Source of the DNA: Stenotrophomonas sp. UBA7346
Lineage (GTDB): Bacteria; Pseudomonadota; Gammaproteobacteria; Xanthomonadales; Xanthomonadaceae
DNA: 64,000 nt
Assembly (NCBI GenBank): GCA_002471015.1
Contig: DKPB01000095.1
Span: forward strand, 28,212-92,211
Direction: 5' to 3'
Part shown: positions 32,581-40,525 of the stretch, in pieces
Position numbering within the stretch: position 1 is the stretch's first letter
Layout of the letters: every line of letters starts with the position of its first letter
Translations under genes and position numbers: made by a program
Notes under the pieces: model-generated
Seen by the model: the letters and a program-made list of their open reading frames with translations, nothing else
Database searches by the model: none
What the model was told of the DNA's origin: nothing

Positions 32581-32718
32581 ATGCGCGGCGCTTTCCATTG
32601 CAACCGTTTAGTTTCAAAAGTGCCTTGTTTCAAGGCATGAACGGCACTTCCATCGGCTGGAATTGACTGCTACGTTCTGCACCACTGCAAGGTCGTGGAC
32701 ACCTGGCAGGTTTGCAAA

Positions 32719-32780
32719 AAAGGAGGCGCGGTGCGGGCCGGGGGGTGGAGAGGACCCCACGTACCGCACCGCGCCTTCCT
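32719..32780 (-). terminator. rho-independent terminator of the hexosaminidase operon
   Basis: Read on the minus strand, AGGAAGGCGCGGTGCGG pairs with CCGCACCGCGCCTCCT across a GC-rich loop and is followed by a T6 run. It abuts the stop codon of the GH20 gene. Confidence 0.85.
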
Positions 32781-32783
32781 GTA

Positions 32784-35135
32784 CTACTTCTTCGGTTGCA
32801 GCTGCACCTGGTTCAGTACCCACATCTGCGGCCGTGTATCACCACTGAAGGTCATGCACAGGTCGCTGATCTGTTCCGGCCCGGCACGCAGAGGCGCTTC
32901 CAGTTCGATGAAGCCATCGGCCCCGGCCTGCGCCGGCAACGGCACGCTGGCCAGCACGCGACCCTCGCAGCCGGCGCGCACTTCGAATTCGCCATGGCGC
33001 GCCACTGGCTTGCGGTAGCCACGCTTGGCTTCTTCTTCGCGCAACAGGCCGAAGTTGTAGGGGATGCGACCGGCGCGCACCTTGATCGAGGCGATGTCCT
33101 GCAGCTGCGCGTCTTCCCACAGCCAGCAGGGATTGAAGATGGTCACGTCGAAGTTCTCGCGCGGCCCTTCAAGCGGGTTGTCATCGATCAGGCGCAGCAG
33201 CAGGCGGCCACCGGTCGGGCACTGCGCCAGGGTCTTGTCATTGCGGCTGAGCAGCGATGCCGCATCGAAGTTCCACTGGCTGGGCTTGTCGGCCAGCGGC
33301 TTGCCGTTGAAGAAGGCCTGCGCCTTCAACGTGGTCGGCACCGGCAGGGTCAATGCACCCGGATAGGCCGGTGACTGTGCGGTGGGCGTGCTGCCATCGG
33401 TGGTGTAACGGATGTCGCGGTAGCTCAGCGGATTGGACAACTCCACCGTGACCTTGTTGCCGGCACGGTCATCCTGGCGCTTCATCGCCACCGACAGCGC
33501 GGTCTGGCCATAGGCGATGCCCAGCGCCTTGTAGCGCTGCAGCTGCGCCGGCAGACGGGCCAGGAAGTCGTCGTAGCTCTTGTTCTGCAGCGGCGTCCAG
33601 GCGATTTCCGACAGTGCGGCCAGGCGCGGGAACACGTTGTGCTTGAGGTGCTCCTCGCTGCGGGTGTGCTCGGTCCACATATTGGCCTGCACGCCGATCA
33701 CGTGCTTGCGCTGCGCGGCGGTCAGCTCGCTGGGCACCGGATCGAAAGCGTAGACGCGCTGCATCGAGGTGAACTTGGGACGACCAGGCGGCTCATCCGG
33801 CAGGTTGGTCTGCAGGAAATCCAGGTACAGGGTATTGCCCGGTGCCATCACCACGTCGTGGCCGTGGGTGGCGGCCTCGATGCCACCCTGGATGCCGCGC
33901 CAGGACATCACCGTGGCCTGCGGCGGCAAGCCGCCTTCGATGATCTCGTCCCAGCCGATCAGTTTGCGGCCGTGGTCTTCCAGGTATTTTTCCAGGCGCT
34001 TGAGCATGTGCGACTGCAGTGCTTCTTCATCCTTCAGGCCCAGTTCGCGGATGTAGGCCTGTACCTGCGGCGATGCTTCCCACTGGTATTTGACTGCCTC
34101 GTCGCCGCCGATATGGATGTACTGGCCGGGGAACATCTCCAGTACTTCGGCCAGGATGTTCTCCAGGAACTGCAGGGTTTCATCGCGCGGGTTGAACAGG
34201 TAGGGGTTCACGCCCCAGTTGGCCGAGGGCAGGGTGGGGCCATCAACCACGCCGTGCTCGGGGTAGGCGGCGACAGCGGCCTGCGCGTGGCCGGGCACGT
34301 CCACCTCCGGCACCACGGTGATGTGGCGCGCGGCGGCATAGGCCACCACATCGCGGATCTGCTCCTGGGTGTAATAGCCGCAGTACAGGTGCGGCTTGCC
34401 GTCCGCGCCAACCCCGGCTTCACCGGCAGCGGCGCGGCAGGCGCCTACTTCAGTGAGCTTGGGATAGCGCTTGATCTCCATGCGCCAGCCCTGGTCGTCG
34501 GTGAGGTGCCAGTGGAAGGTGTTGAGCTTGTGCGTGGCCATCGCATCGAGGATCAGCTTGATGTCATCGATGTTCTGGAAGTGCCGCGCCGAGTCGAGCA
34601 TGAAGCCGCGCCAGGCAAACCGCGGTGCATCCTGCACCTGCATGGCTGGCAGGGTGGCGCTGGCTGACGGCGTGGCCGACAGCAGCTGCCACAGTGACAT
34701 CGCGCCGTAGAACAGGCCGCGCGTATCGGTGGCCTCGACCACGACGCCATTGCCATCGATGCGCAACGCATAGGCTTCGGACGCATCGGTGCTGGCATTC
34801 CGGTTGAGGCGGAACTGGATCGCGCCCTTGCTGGTGCCGGCCGGGCTGACCTGCAGCTGCAGCGGGGTGGTGCGTGCCAGCAACTGGGTGAACTGCGCGG
34901 CGACCTCCTCGCTGCCATCGGCGGCGATCACCCGCGTGCCTGCATCCACCAGGAAATGGCCGTTGCCCGGCTGCACCGATACCGGGCGCGGGATGATGCT
35001 GGCGCCGGTCACTTCGACAGGCAGCAACTGGACGCTGGCATCGCTGCTGGCGGCAGCTGCCTGGCCGCTGGCGATGCCCAGGGCAAGCAGCAGGGCCGCG
35101 GACAGTGCATGGGTGGTGGGTCGGTGTCGGCGCAT
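32784..35135 (-). CDS. GH20 beta-N-acetylhexosaminidase, copy 1
   Basis: This is a ~783-residue exported enzyme that releases GlcNAc from the non-reducing ends of chito-oligosaccharides or N-glycans. It has a signal peptide to about residue 30, a GH20b domain, then the catalytic barrel with FRWRGFMLDSARHF-like sequence, HWHLTDDQGWRMEIKRYP and HIGGDEAVK. Asp346-Glu347 (counting from the 35138 ATG) is the substrate-assisted catalytic pair. The C-terminal beta domain contains IRYTTDGSTPT. Two adjacent ATGs exist: 35135 is better spaced from GAGG, while 35138 overlaps the previous stop by four bases. It is last in the TBDR-propeller-GH20 operon. Confidence 0.93.
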   Translation of the reverse strand: MRRHRPTTHALSAALLLALGIASGQAAAASSDASVQLLPVEVTGASIIPRPVSVQPGNGHFLVDAGTRVIAADGSEEVAAQFTQLLARTTPLQLQVSPAGTSKGAIQFRLNRNASTDASEAYALRIDGNGVVVEATDTRGLFYGAMSLWQLLSATPSASATLPAMQVQDAPRFAWRGFMLDSARHFQNIDDIKLILDAMATHKLNTFHWHLTDDQGWRMEIKRYPKLTEVGACRAAAGEAGVGADGKPHLYCGYYTQEQIRDVVAYAAARHITVVPEVDVPGHAQAAVAAYPEHGVVDGPTLPSANWGVNPYLFNPRDETLQFLENILAEVLEMFPGQYIHIGGDEAVKYQWEASPQVQAYIRELGLKDEEALQSHMLKRLEKYLEDHGRKLIGWDEIIEGGLPPQATVMSWRGIQGGIEAATHGHDVVMAPGNTLYLDFLQTNLPDEPPGRPKFTSMQRVYAFDPVPSELTAAQRKHVIGVQANMWTEHTRSEEHLKHNVFPRLAALSEIAWTPLQNKSYDDFLARLPAQLQRYKALGIAYGQTALSVAMKRQDDRAGNKVTVELSNPLSYRDIRYTTDGSTPTAQSPAYPGALTLPVPTTLKAQAFFNGKPLADKPSQWNFDAASLLSRNDKTLAQCPTGGRLLLRLIDDNPLEGPRENFDVTIFNPCWLWEDAQLQDIASIKVRAGRIPYNFGLLREEEAKRGYRKPVARHGEFEVRAGCEGRVLASVPLPAQAGADGFIELEAPLRAGPEQISDLCMTFSGDTRPQMWVLNQVQLQPKK

Positions 35136-36763
35136 CATGGATCCTCGTTGTTGACGGCGGGCTCTGTGCCCGTCGCTGTTGCGTTTACGATTGATGTTGC
35201 GAGTGCTGCAATCCGCACGGGAGGGGGAGGCGGAACATCGGGTGTAGCGCTGTGTGCTGTGCCGGCCTGGATCATCGCATCAAGTGCGAAGCCCATCAGC
35301 ACGCCTTCGATATCTGCAGCAACAAGCACATCCGCATTGTGTGCAAGGCTGCCGGCGATGCCCCATTGGAAGCCGCGGCCGGCCGGTAATGCATAGGCGG
35401 AAAGCAGACGGCCATCGCGGCGATCCAGCACGCCGATACCTGCACCGTGTTCGAGAAAGTAGGGGTAGCCTGCGGCCATGCCGACCAGCAGCTGATCACC
35501 GGCGATCAGTGGCGTGCCCCAGCTCCAGCCGCCAACGTCGGTACGCCACAGCACGCGGCCGCTGATGATGTCGATGGCGCTGACCTTGCGCAGGTCCGAG
35601 GAGCCGATGTACAGCGTATTGCCGTCGAACGAGGGCTCCGATTCGATCCACGAGGTCCAGAACTGGGTCTGCCACAGCGCCTGGCCATTGCGTGCACTGA
35701 CCGCGTGCAGCTGCCCGCTACGGTCGTTGCAGAATACCCGGCCACGGTGGACCACCGGTGCGGCGCCAGGGCGCGTGGTCATGCGGTACTGCCATGCCGG
35801 GTTGCCTGTGCGTGCATTGAGCGCCTGCAGCAGGCCGCTTTCGGTGACCAGATAGACGTGTTGGTCGTCGCCTGTGGGGCCGTGCTGGATGCGCCCAGGC
35901 AGCTGCCGCTTCCAGCGGCTTGCGCCACTGCGCATATCCAGTGCGTGCACGCTGCCGTCGTTGCCACCGATGTACAGCACACCATTGGCAAGCAGCGGAC
36001 GTGGGCCCTGCCATTCCCACGCAGAGGAATTCGGTTGTGGCGCTTCGCGGCTGCTGCGTGCGTCCTGGATGGAAGAGCGCCATTGCTCGCGGCCGGTGTC
36101 GCGGTCGAGCCGATGCAGGTAGCCGCCATCGCTGCTGACGAAGATGGCATCGTCGGTCACCAGCGCGGTGGCATGGATGGGATAGCCGAGCGCGCTGCCC
36201 CAGCGCACGCGGCCATCGGCAAGGTCAACAGCGTACAGGCTGCCGCTGGTGGTGCCGATGTAGGCGATGTCGTTGTCGACAACAGGGGATGCGTAGATCT
36301 GTCCGCCCAACCTGGTTGTCCAGCGGGGCCCCGGCAAGGTGGACAGCGGCGTGGCAGGTGCGGTGTTGGCAGGTAACTGGGCGCGGACGCCGCGCTGCAG
36401 GCGCAGGCGTTCGCCGCTGCCCAGCAGGGTGCCGACCAGTTGCTGATCCTGCAGCCGTGCTGCCATGTGCAGGGCGCGGTGGGTCAGTGCGCCGCTGGCA
36501 TCCTGGTCGGCCTTGCCATGCAGGGGCAGGGCGCGCAGGTGGGCGATCGGCAGGTCCAGTTGCATGTCGTAGCGGCCATTGGCATCGGCCTGCAGGTTCA
36601 GTCCAATGCTGACCTTCTCGCGGGCGCTGCCAATCTCGCCCAGCCAGTAGCCGGAAAGATCGGTGGTGGCATGGGCAGGGCCGATCAACCATGGCAACAG
36701 GCACGCCACCATGACCAGAAGCGGGACAGCGCGGGGAAGCAGATTGGCGGATGCATGTTTCAT
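35135..36763 (-). CDS. PQQ-like beta-propeller repeat protein, exported
   Basis: The protein has 542 residues with a signal peptide (to about residue 33). An N-terminal ~100-residue beta domain (LSGYWLGEIGSAREKVSI ...) precedes repeated propeller blades of the PQQ/YVTN type, such as ASPVVDNDIAYIGTTSG, YAVDLADGRVRW, YIGGNDGSVHALDMRSG and YIGSSDLRKVSAIDI. No dehydrogenase catalytic motifs are visible, so it is more likely a binding or scaffolding propeller, as in BamB. It is coupled to the downstream hexosaminidase (stop/start overlap) and lies behind a TonB receptor. This points to a periplasmic role in sugar capture or processing, which is inference. Confidence 0.82.
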   Translation of the reverse strand: MKHASANLLPRAVPLLVMVACLLPWLIGPAHATTDLSGYWLGEIGSAREKVSIGLNLQADANGRYDMQLDLPIAHLRALPLHGKADQDASGALTHRALHMAARLQDQQLVGTLLGSGERLRLQRGVRAQLPANTAPATPLSTLPGPRWTTRLGGQIYASPVVDNDIAYIGTTSGSLYAVDLADGRVRWGSALGYPIHATALVTDDAIFVSSDGGYLHRLDRDTGREQWRSSIQDARSSREAPQPNSSAWEWQGPRPLLANGVLYIGGNDGSVHALDMRSGASRWKRQLPGRIQHGPTGDDQHVYLVTESGLLQALNARTGNPAWQYRMTTRPGAAPVVHRGRVFCNDRSGQLHAVSARNGQALWQTQFWTSWIESEPSFDGNTLYIGSSDLRKVSAIDIISGRVLWRTDVGGWSWGTPLIAGDQLLVGMAAGYPYFLEHGAGIGVLDRRDGRLLSAYALPAGRGFQWGIAGSLAHNADVLVAADIEGVLMGFALDAMIQAGTAHSATPDVPPPPPVRIAALATSIVNATATGTEPAVNNEDP

Positions 36764-36799
36764 GCGCGGATGACCATTGCGTGCTGGATGGCTGGCGGA

Positions 36800-36830
36800 A
36801 CCTGGCGGGGCGTTGGGCGCCCCGCCAGGT
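36800..36830 (-). terminator. intercistronic stem-loop after the TonB receptor
   Basis: A perfect 13-bp stem (ACCTGGCGGGGCG / CGCCCCGCCAGGT) with loop TTGGG lies between the receptor and propeller genes. It has no T-tract on the minus strand. It could attenuate transcription or protect the receptor mRNA 3' end, giving more receptor than downstream enzyme. Confidence 0.5.
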
Positions 36831-36846
36831 GGTGTTGCGTTACCGC

Positions 36847-39669
36847 TTAGAAAGCAAAGCGCAGCGACGCCATGTAGCGGCGGCCGCTCTTGTAGGCACC
36901 ATTGAGCAGCTTTTCGTTGCCGAAGTAGCTGTGGTACTGCTCATCGAGCAGATTCATGCCCTCAAGGCCCACGCTCAGGTAGTCGTTGACCTTGTAGGTC
37001 ACCGATGCGTCCAGGGAGTGGTAATCCATCGTCCACAGATCCTGGCTGCCGCTGACACGGGTGAAGTACTTGTCGCGCCAGTTGTAGGTGATGCGTGCAG
37101 CCAGACGGTCATTCTCGAAGTACGGGCTGATGTTGAACTGGCTCTTCGAGTTGAACGGAAGCGGGCGGCCACCGCTGGCTTCGCCATCGGAGTAGGTGTA
37201 GTTGGCGATGATGCCGAAGCCTGCCCCGAAGTTCTGCTGCCATGCCAGCGACAGCCCCTTGATCCTGGCGTCGCCGCCATTGATCGGACGGTCCACGCGA
37301 TACACCGCATCGTCGCGCTGGTTGTCGTTCCAGTGGGTTTCATCCTGTGCCACGTTGACGATGTAGTCGGCGACATCACGGTAGAACAGCGAGCCCGCCA
37401 GGATCGCATCGGGCGAGAAGTACCATTCGGCCGAGAAGTCCAGGTTGGTAGAGCGGTACGGCTTCAGGCCGGGATTGCCCGCTGCACCGGTCAGGGTCTG
37501 GTCGGACAGCCACATGTAGCTGGACAGGTCCGAATACCCCGGGCGTGCCATGGTCTTGGCCGCGGACAGGCGCAGTACCAGGTCATCGCTGGCCTCGTAG
37601 ACGAGGTTGAGGTTGGGCAGGACGCTGTTGTACTTGTTCCTGCGGGTGACGTAGTCGAACGATGCGGCGATGAGTTCCGGGCTCCACTCGCGCTCCGTGC
37701 AGCTCTTCAGGCCGGTATTGCACTCATAGGCACTGGAGGCCGACTCGGTGCGGACGTAGCGCACGCCGATGTTGCCGCGCAGGCGGTCGAAACTGAAGTC
37801 GGCCTGCACGTAGGCGGCCTTGATGTCCTCCTCGATGGTCCAGGTGTTGCGGACGAACTCCAGGTTGCCCAGCGTGGTGGATACCGGCTTGCTCTGCCAG
37901 GGCGCAAGCCAGTCGCTGCCGTTGATGTAGTCAGCCAGCTTCCAGCCATCGATGGTGAAGCGGTTGCCAAGGTCGCCATAGCCGCTGAAGCCATCGAGGT
38001 AGTTGCCAGGCAGCTTGCGCGGATCGAACATGTCGGCGGTGGCATCGCCATAGCCGGTGATGGAGTCAAGCACGACGCCGCGCTGGATCTGGCCGGTTTC
38101 ATGTGAGCGCTGCTTGTAGCCGGCGCGTATCAGGTAGATCGGCGAATCCAGCTTGAAGCCGAAGTCGACCTGGCCGTAGGTTTCCTTGTCCAGGGTCGGC
38201 TTTTCGATGAGATTGCCGCCCCAACCACTGCGCCAGTTGGTCTGCGACGGCGGGTCGGTATGCCAGGGGCTGGCATATCCCCCATCCATGCGGAACAGGC
38301 TTGGGTCGGTGAACGGGTTCTGGCCGATGATCTTCAGGGTTGCCGGCGTACCCGGACCATTGGCGATGGACCACTCGTAGTCTGCCGGTGCCAGGAAGCT
38401 GGCATAGACCTGCTCGGGCCCGCCTTCAGCCTTGGTGTGGCCGACATGGGTCGAGGCGAACCAGCGCTCGCCGTTCCAGTCAACCTTGAGGTCGTAGGTT
38501 TCCGATTCGATCTTGGCGCGACGGTTCTGCAGGTCGAACACCATGCGGCCACCCTTGTGTTTACCGCCGGTGATGATGCCGTCCTCGATGGTGACATCGG
38601 TCAGCGTCATCAGGCTGCCGTAGGTATTGCCCGGCCAGGCGAACATCGACTGCGCCATGTGATCGAAGTTGGCGTCGATCTTCAGGCCGTTGAGCTCGAT
38701 GTTCAGCTGCTCGACCGGCTTGAACTGCAGCGACGCCGAGTAGGTGTTGCGCTTGCGCTCCTGCTCGAAGAAGTGCGCGCTTATGCTGCTTGGGCCGATG
38801 GCTTCGGGGTTGGCATTGAGTGCCTGTTCGCAGGCGCCCTGGCAGGTGCCCGGCTTCTGCGGCTGGGAGCCATCGGGCAGTGCCGGCACCGACCAATCGT
38901 CGCCGGTGTTGTTGACCGAGCCGGCCGCGCCATCCAGGCCGTCGCGGTAGTTCTTGGCACGCACCGTGTTGTACGACTCGATGCCGTCACGACGGATGCT
39001 CTCGTTGCTGGACTGCGCGGAGAGGATGAAGCCGAAGGTGTCTGCGGCATTCTTCCAGCCAAACGCAGCCGAGGCGCTGGGGTCGGTCTTCTCGATGCGG
39101 TCGTTGCGTGCATAGCTGAGCCGGCCGGTGATGCTCACCTGCTCGGGCATGTCCAGCGGCTTGCGCGTGGACACGTTCACCGTGCCACCGATGGAGCCTT
39201 CGTCCATGCGTGCTTCCGGCGACTTGAACACCTCCACCTTGCCGACCAGCTCCGGTGCCAGCAGCGAGTAGTTGAAGGTGCGGGTCGGGAAGTCGGACAT
39301 GTTCCAGTCGCCGGAGGCGATGGACTGGCCGTTGAGCAGGGTGCGGTTCAGTGCCGGGTCCACACCCAGGATGCTGACCCGCTCGCCCTGGCCGTAGGCG
39401 CGGTCGATGGTGACGCCGGGGATGATGGTCATCGCTTCGGCCACGTTGGTGGCGGGGAATTTGCCCACGTCCTCGGCGGTGATCACGTCGACGATGCTGT
39501 CGGCATTGCGCTTGGATTCCAGCGACTGCTGCAGGCTGGCGCGGATGCCGGTGACGACGACACGATCAAGCTCGGTTGCCTCCGGTGGTGCGTCCTGTGC
39601 CTGGGCGCTGAAGCTGATTGCCAGGCAGCTGATGATGGCGGCGGTTAACGGCGACTTGCGGTGGTTCAA
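36847..39669 (-). CDS. TonB-dependent receptor 1
   Basis: This is a 940-residue outer-membrane transporter. A signal peptide ends near FSAQAQ, followed by a TonB-box-like segment LDRVVVTG. The plug has ITAEDVGKFPATNVAEAM, PGVTIDRAYGQGERVSI and EARMDEGSIGGTVN. The large beta-barrel ends YMASLRFAF with the terminal Phe. The start is a TTG: the leader GGGAGAGAGACCT aligns with the leaders of the two other receptors in this locus, which end in ATG at that place. Receptor 2 is a close paralogue. It heads an operon with the propeller and GH20 genes and probably imports chito-oligosaccharides (inference from context). Confidence 0.93.
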   Translation of the reverse strand: MNHRKSPLTAAIISCLAISFSAQAQDAPPEATELDRVVVTGIRASLQQSLESKRNADSIVDVITAEDVGKFPATNVAEAMTIIPGVTIDRAYGQGERVSILGVDPALNRTLLNGQSIASGDWNMSDFPTRTFNYSLLAPELVGKVEVFKSPEARMDEGSIGGTVNVSTRKPLDMPEQVSITGRLSYARNDRIEKTDPSASAAFGWKNAADTFGFILSAQSSNESIRRDGIESYNTVRAKNYRDGLDGAAGSVNNTGDDWSVPALPDGSQPQKPGTCQGACEQALNANPEAIGPSSISAHFFEQERKRNTYSASLQFKPVEQLNIELNGLKIDANFDHMAQSMFAWPGNTYGSLMTLTDVTIEDGIITGGKHKGGRMVFDLQNRRAKIESETYDLKVDWNGERWFASTHVGHTKAEGGPEQVYASFLAPADYEWSIANGPGTPATLKIIGQNPFTDPSLFRMDGGYASPWHTDPPSQTNWRSGWGGNLIEKPTLDKETYGQVDFGFKLDSPIYLIRAGYKQRSHETGQIQRGVVLDSITGYGDATADMFDPRKLPGNYLDGFSGYGDLGNRFTIDGWKLADYINGSDWLAPWQSKPVSTTLGNLEFVRNTWTIEEDIKAAYVQADFSFDRLRGNIGVRYVRTESASSAYECNTGLKSCTEREWSPELIAASFDYVTRRNKYNSVLPNLNLVYEASDDLVLRLSAAKTMARPGYSDLSSYMWLSDQTLTGAAGNPGLKPYRSTNLDFSAEWYFSPDAILAGSLFYRDVADYIVNVAQDETHWNDNQRDDAVYRVDRPINGGDARIKGLSLAWQQNFGAGFGIIANYTYSDGEASGGRPLPFNSKSQFNISPYFENDRLAARITYNWRDKYFTRVSGSQDLWTMDYHSLDASVTYKVNDYLSVGLEGMNLLDEQYHSYFGNEKLLNGAYKSGRRYMASLRFAF

Positions 39670-40443
39670 AGGTCTCTCTCCCTTTGCTGAAGGATGGCCG
39701 GCAGGTGCTGCCAGCCAGTGGTTCCCGCATCCCGTCGGGCGTGCGGAGAATCGTCGCGGTCACCGTGGTGGCCAACCGCGGGCAACGCGGTCAGTCGGAC
39801 GTGGTGGTGGAGTAGGCCTGCCTGACGCGGCTGGGCTGCGCTTGCAGCACGGCGGCGTTGTACTTGTTGCGGGTGTGATGCGGGCCTTGCTTGTCCACGT
39901 CTTGCCTCCATGCGGCGGGTGGGTGCGTGACTACCGGCGTTCAGCTCGGGGTGGAGTGTGCGTGCATTTGTTTTTATTTTGCAAAAAAAATTTTCACGAA
40001 AAACACAACTTCATTTTATTGATTTTCACGCGAATTTAGCTTGTTTGGCGGAACATTCTTCATGAAAAAGAATATCCGTTCATTTCAATTGAAACCCATT
40101 TGAAATATGAATGCGCATATATGAAAATTATGTTCATTGCATATTCATTGGTAATTGAAGTTTCAGTTGCTGCAGTGCAAGGGCAGCGCTTGCTGCCGAT
40201 ATGCATCACTGTTTCTGTTCGCTTTCGGCCTGTGTTCTGTCATGCGCGTCCGCAGCCAGCAAAGGTGGTGCGGATATGTGCCCTGCAGGGGCGTGCCGCA
40301 TGCCGGCACACGTGGCTGGCAGGCGGCTGCGCCATGCCCGTGGTCGGCGAGCGACGGCTTGCTGCGGTGCCTGGCGGCAATGCGTTGGTAGGCGCCTCCT
40401 GCCACGTGCCTGGCGGCTGCCTTGGCCTGGTCACCGCGGCAGG
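39670..40443. other. long intergenic region upstream of receptor 1, with AT-rich island
   Basis: No credible gene is present; the ORFs here have mixed unusual composition. About 39965-40180 is strikingly AT-rich for this genome and holds the palindrome TTTCAATTGAAA (40083-40094) and the motif GCAAAAAAAATTTTCACG near 39981. The likely promoter of the receptor 1 operon is here. The LacI-type box found before the kinase genes is not visible. The segment 40181-40443 is GC-rich and featureless to my eye. Confidence 0.6.
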
Positions 40444-40478
40444 CAAAAAAAAGCGGACCTGGAAAACCCAGGTCCGCT
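40444..40478 (-). terminator. rho-independent terminator of the kinase-receptor 2 operon
   Basis: A perfect 11-bp stem (AGCGGACCTGG / CCAGGTCCGCT) with a 5-base loop has an A8 run on the plus strand, i.e. a U-run for minus-strand transcripts. It lies about 50 bases beyond the receptor 2 stop. Confidence 0.92.
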
Positions 40479-40525
40479 GGAGGAGAAAAAAACAACGGTG
40501 AAACGGTGGTGCTGGTGTTGCCCGC

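Noticed and set aside
40100..40501. Small ORF of 133 codons in the receptor 1-2 spacer
   Set aside because: It spans an abrupt AT-rich to GC-rich change and the terminator of receptor 2, with no ribosome site or similarity; probably chance.
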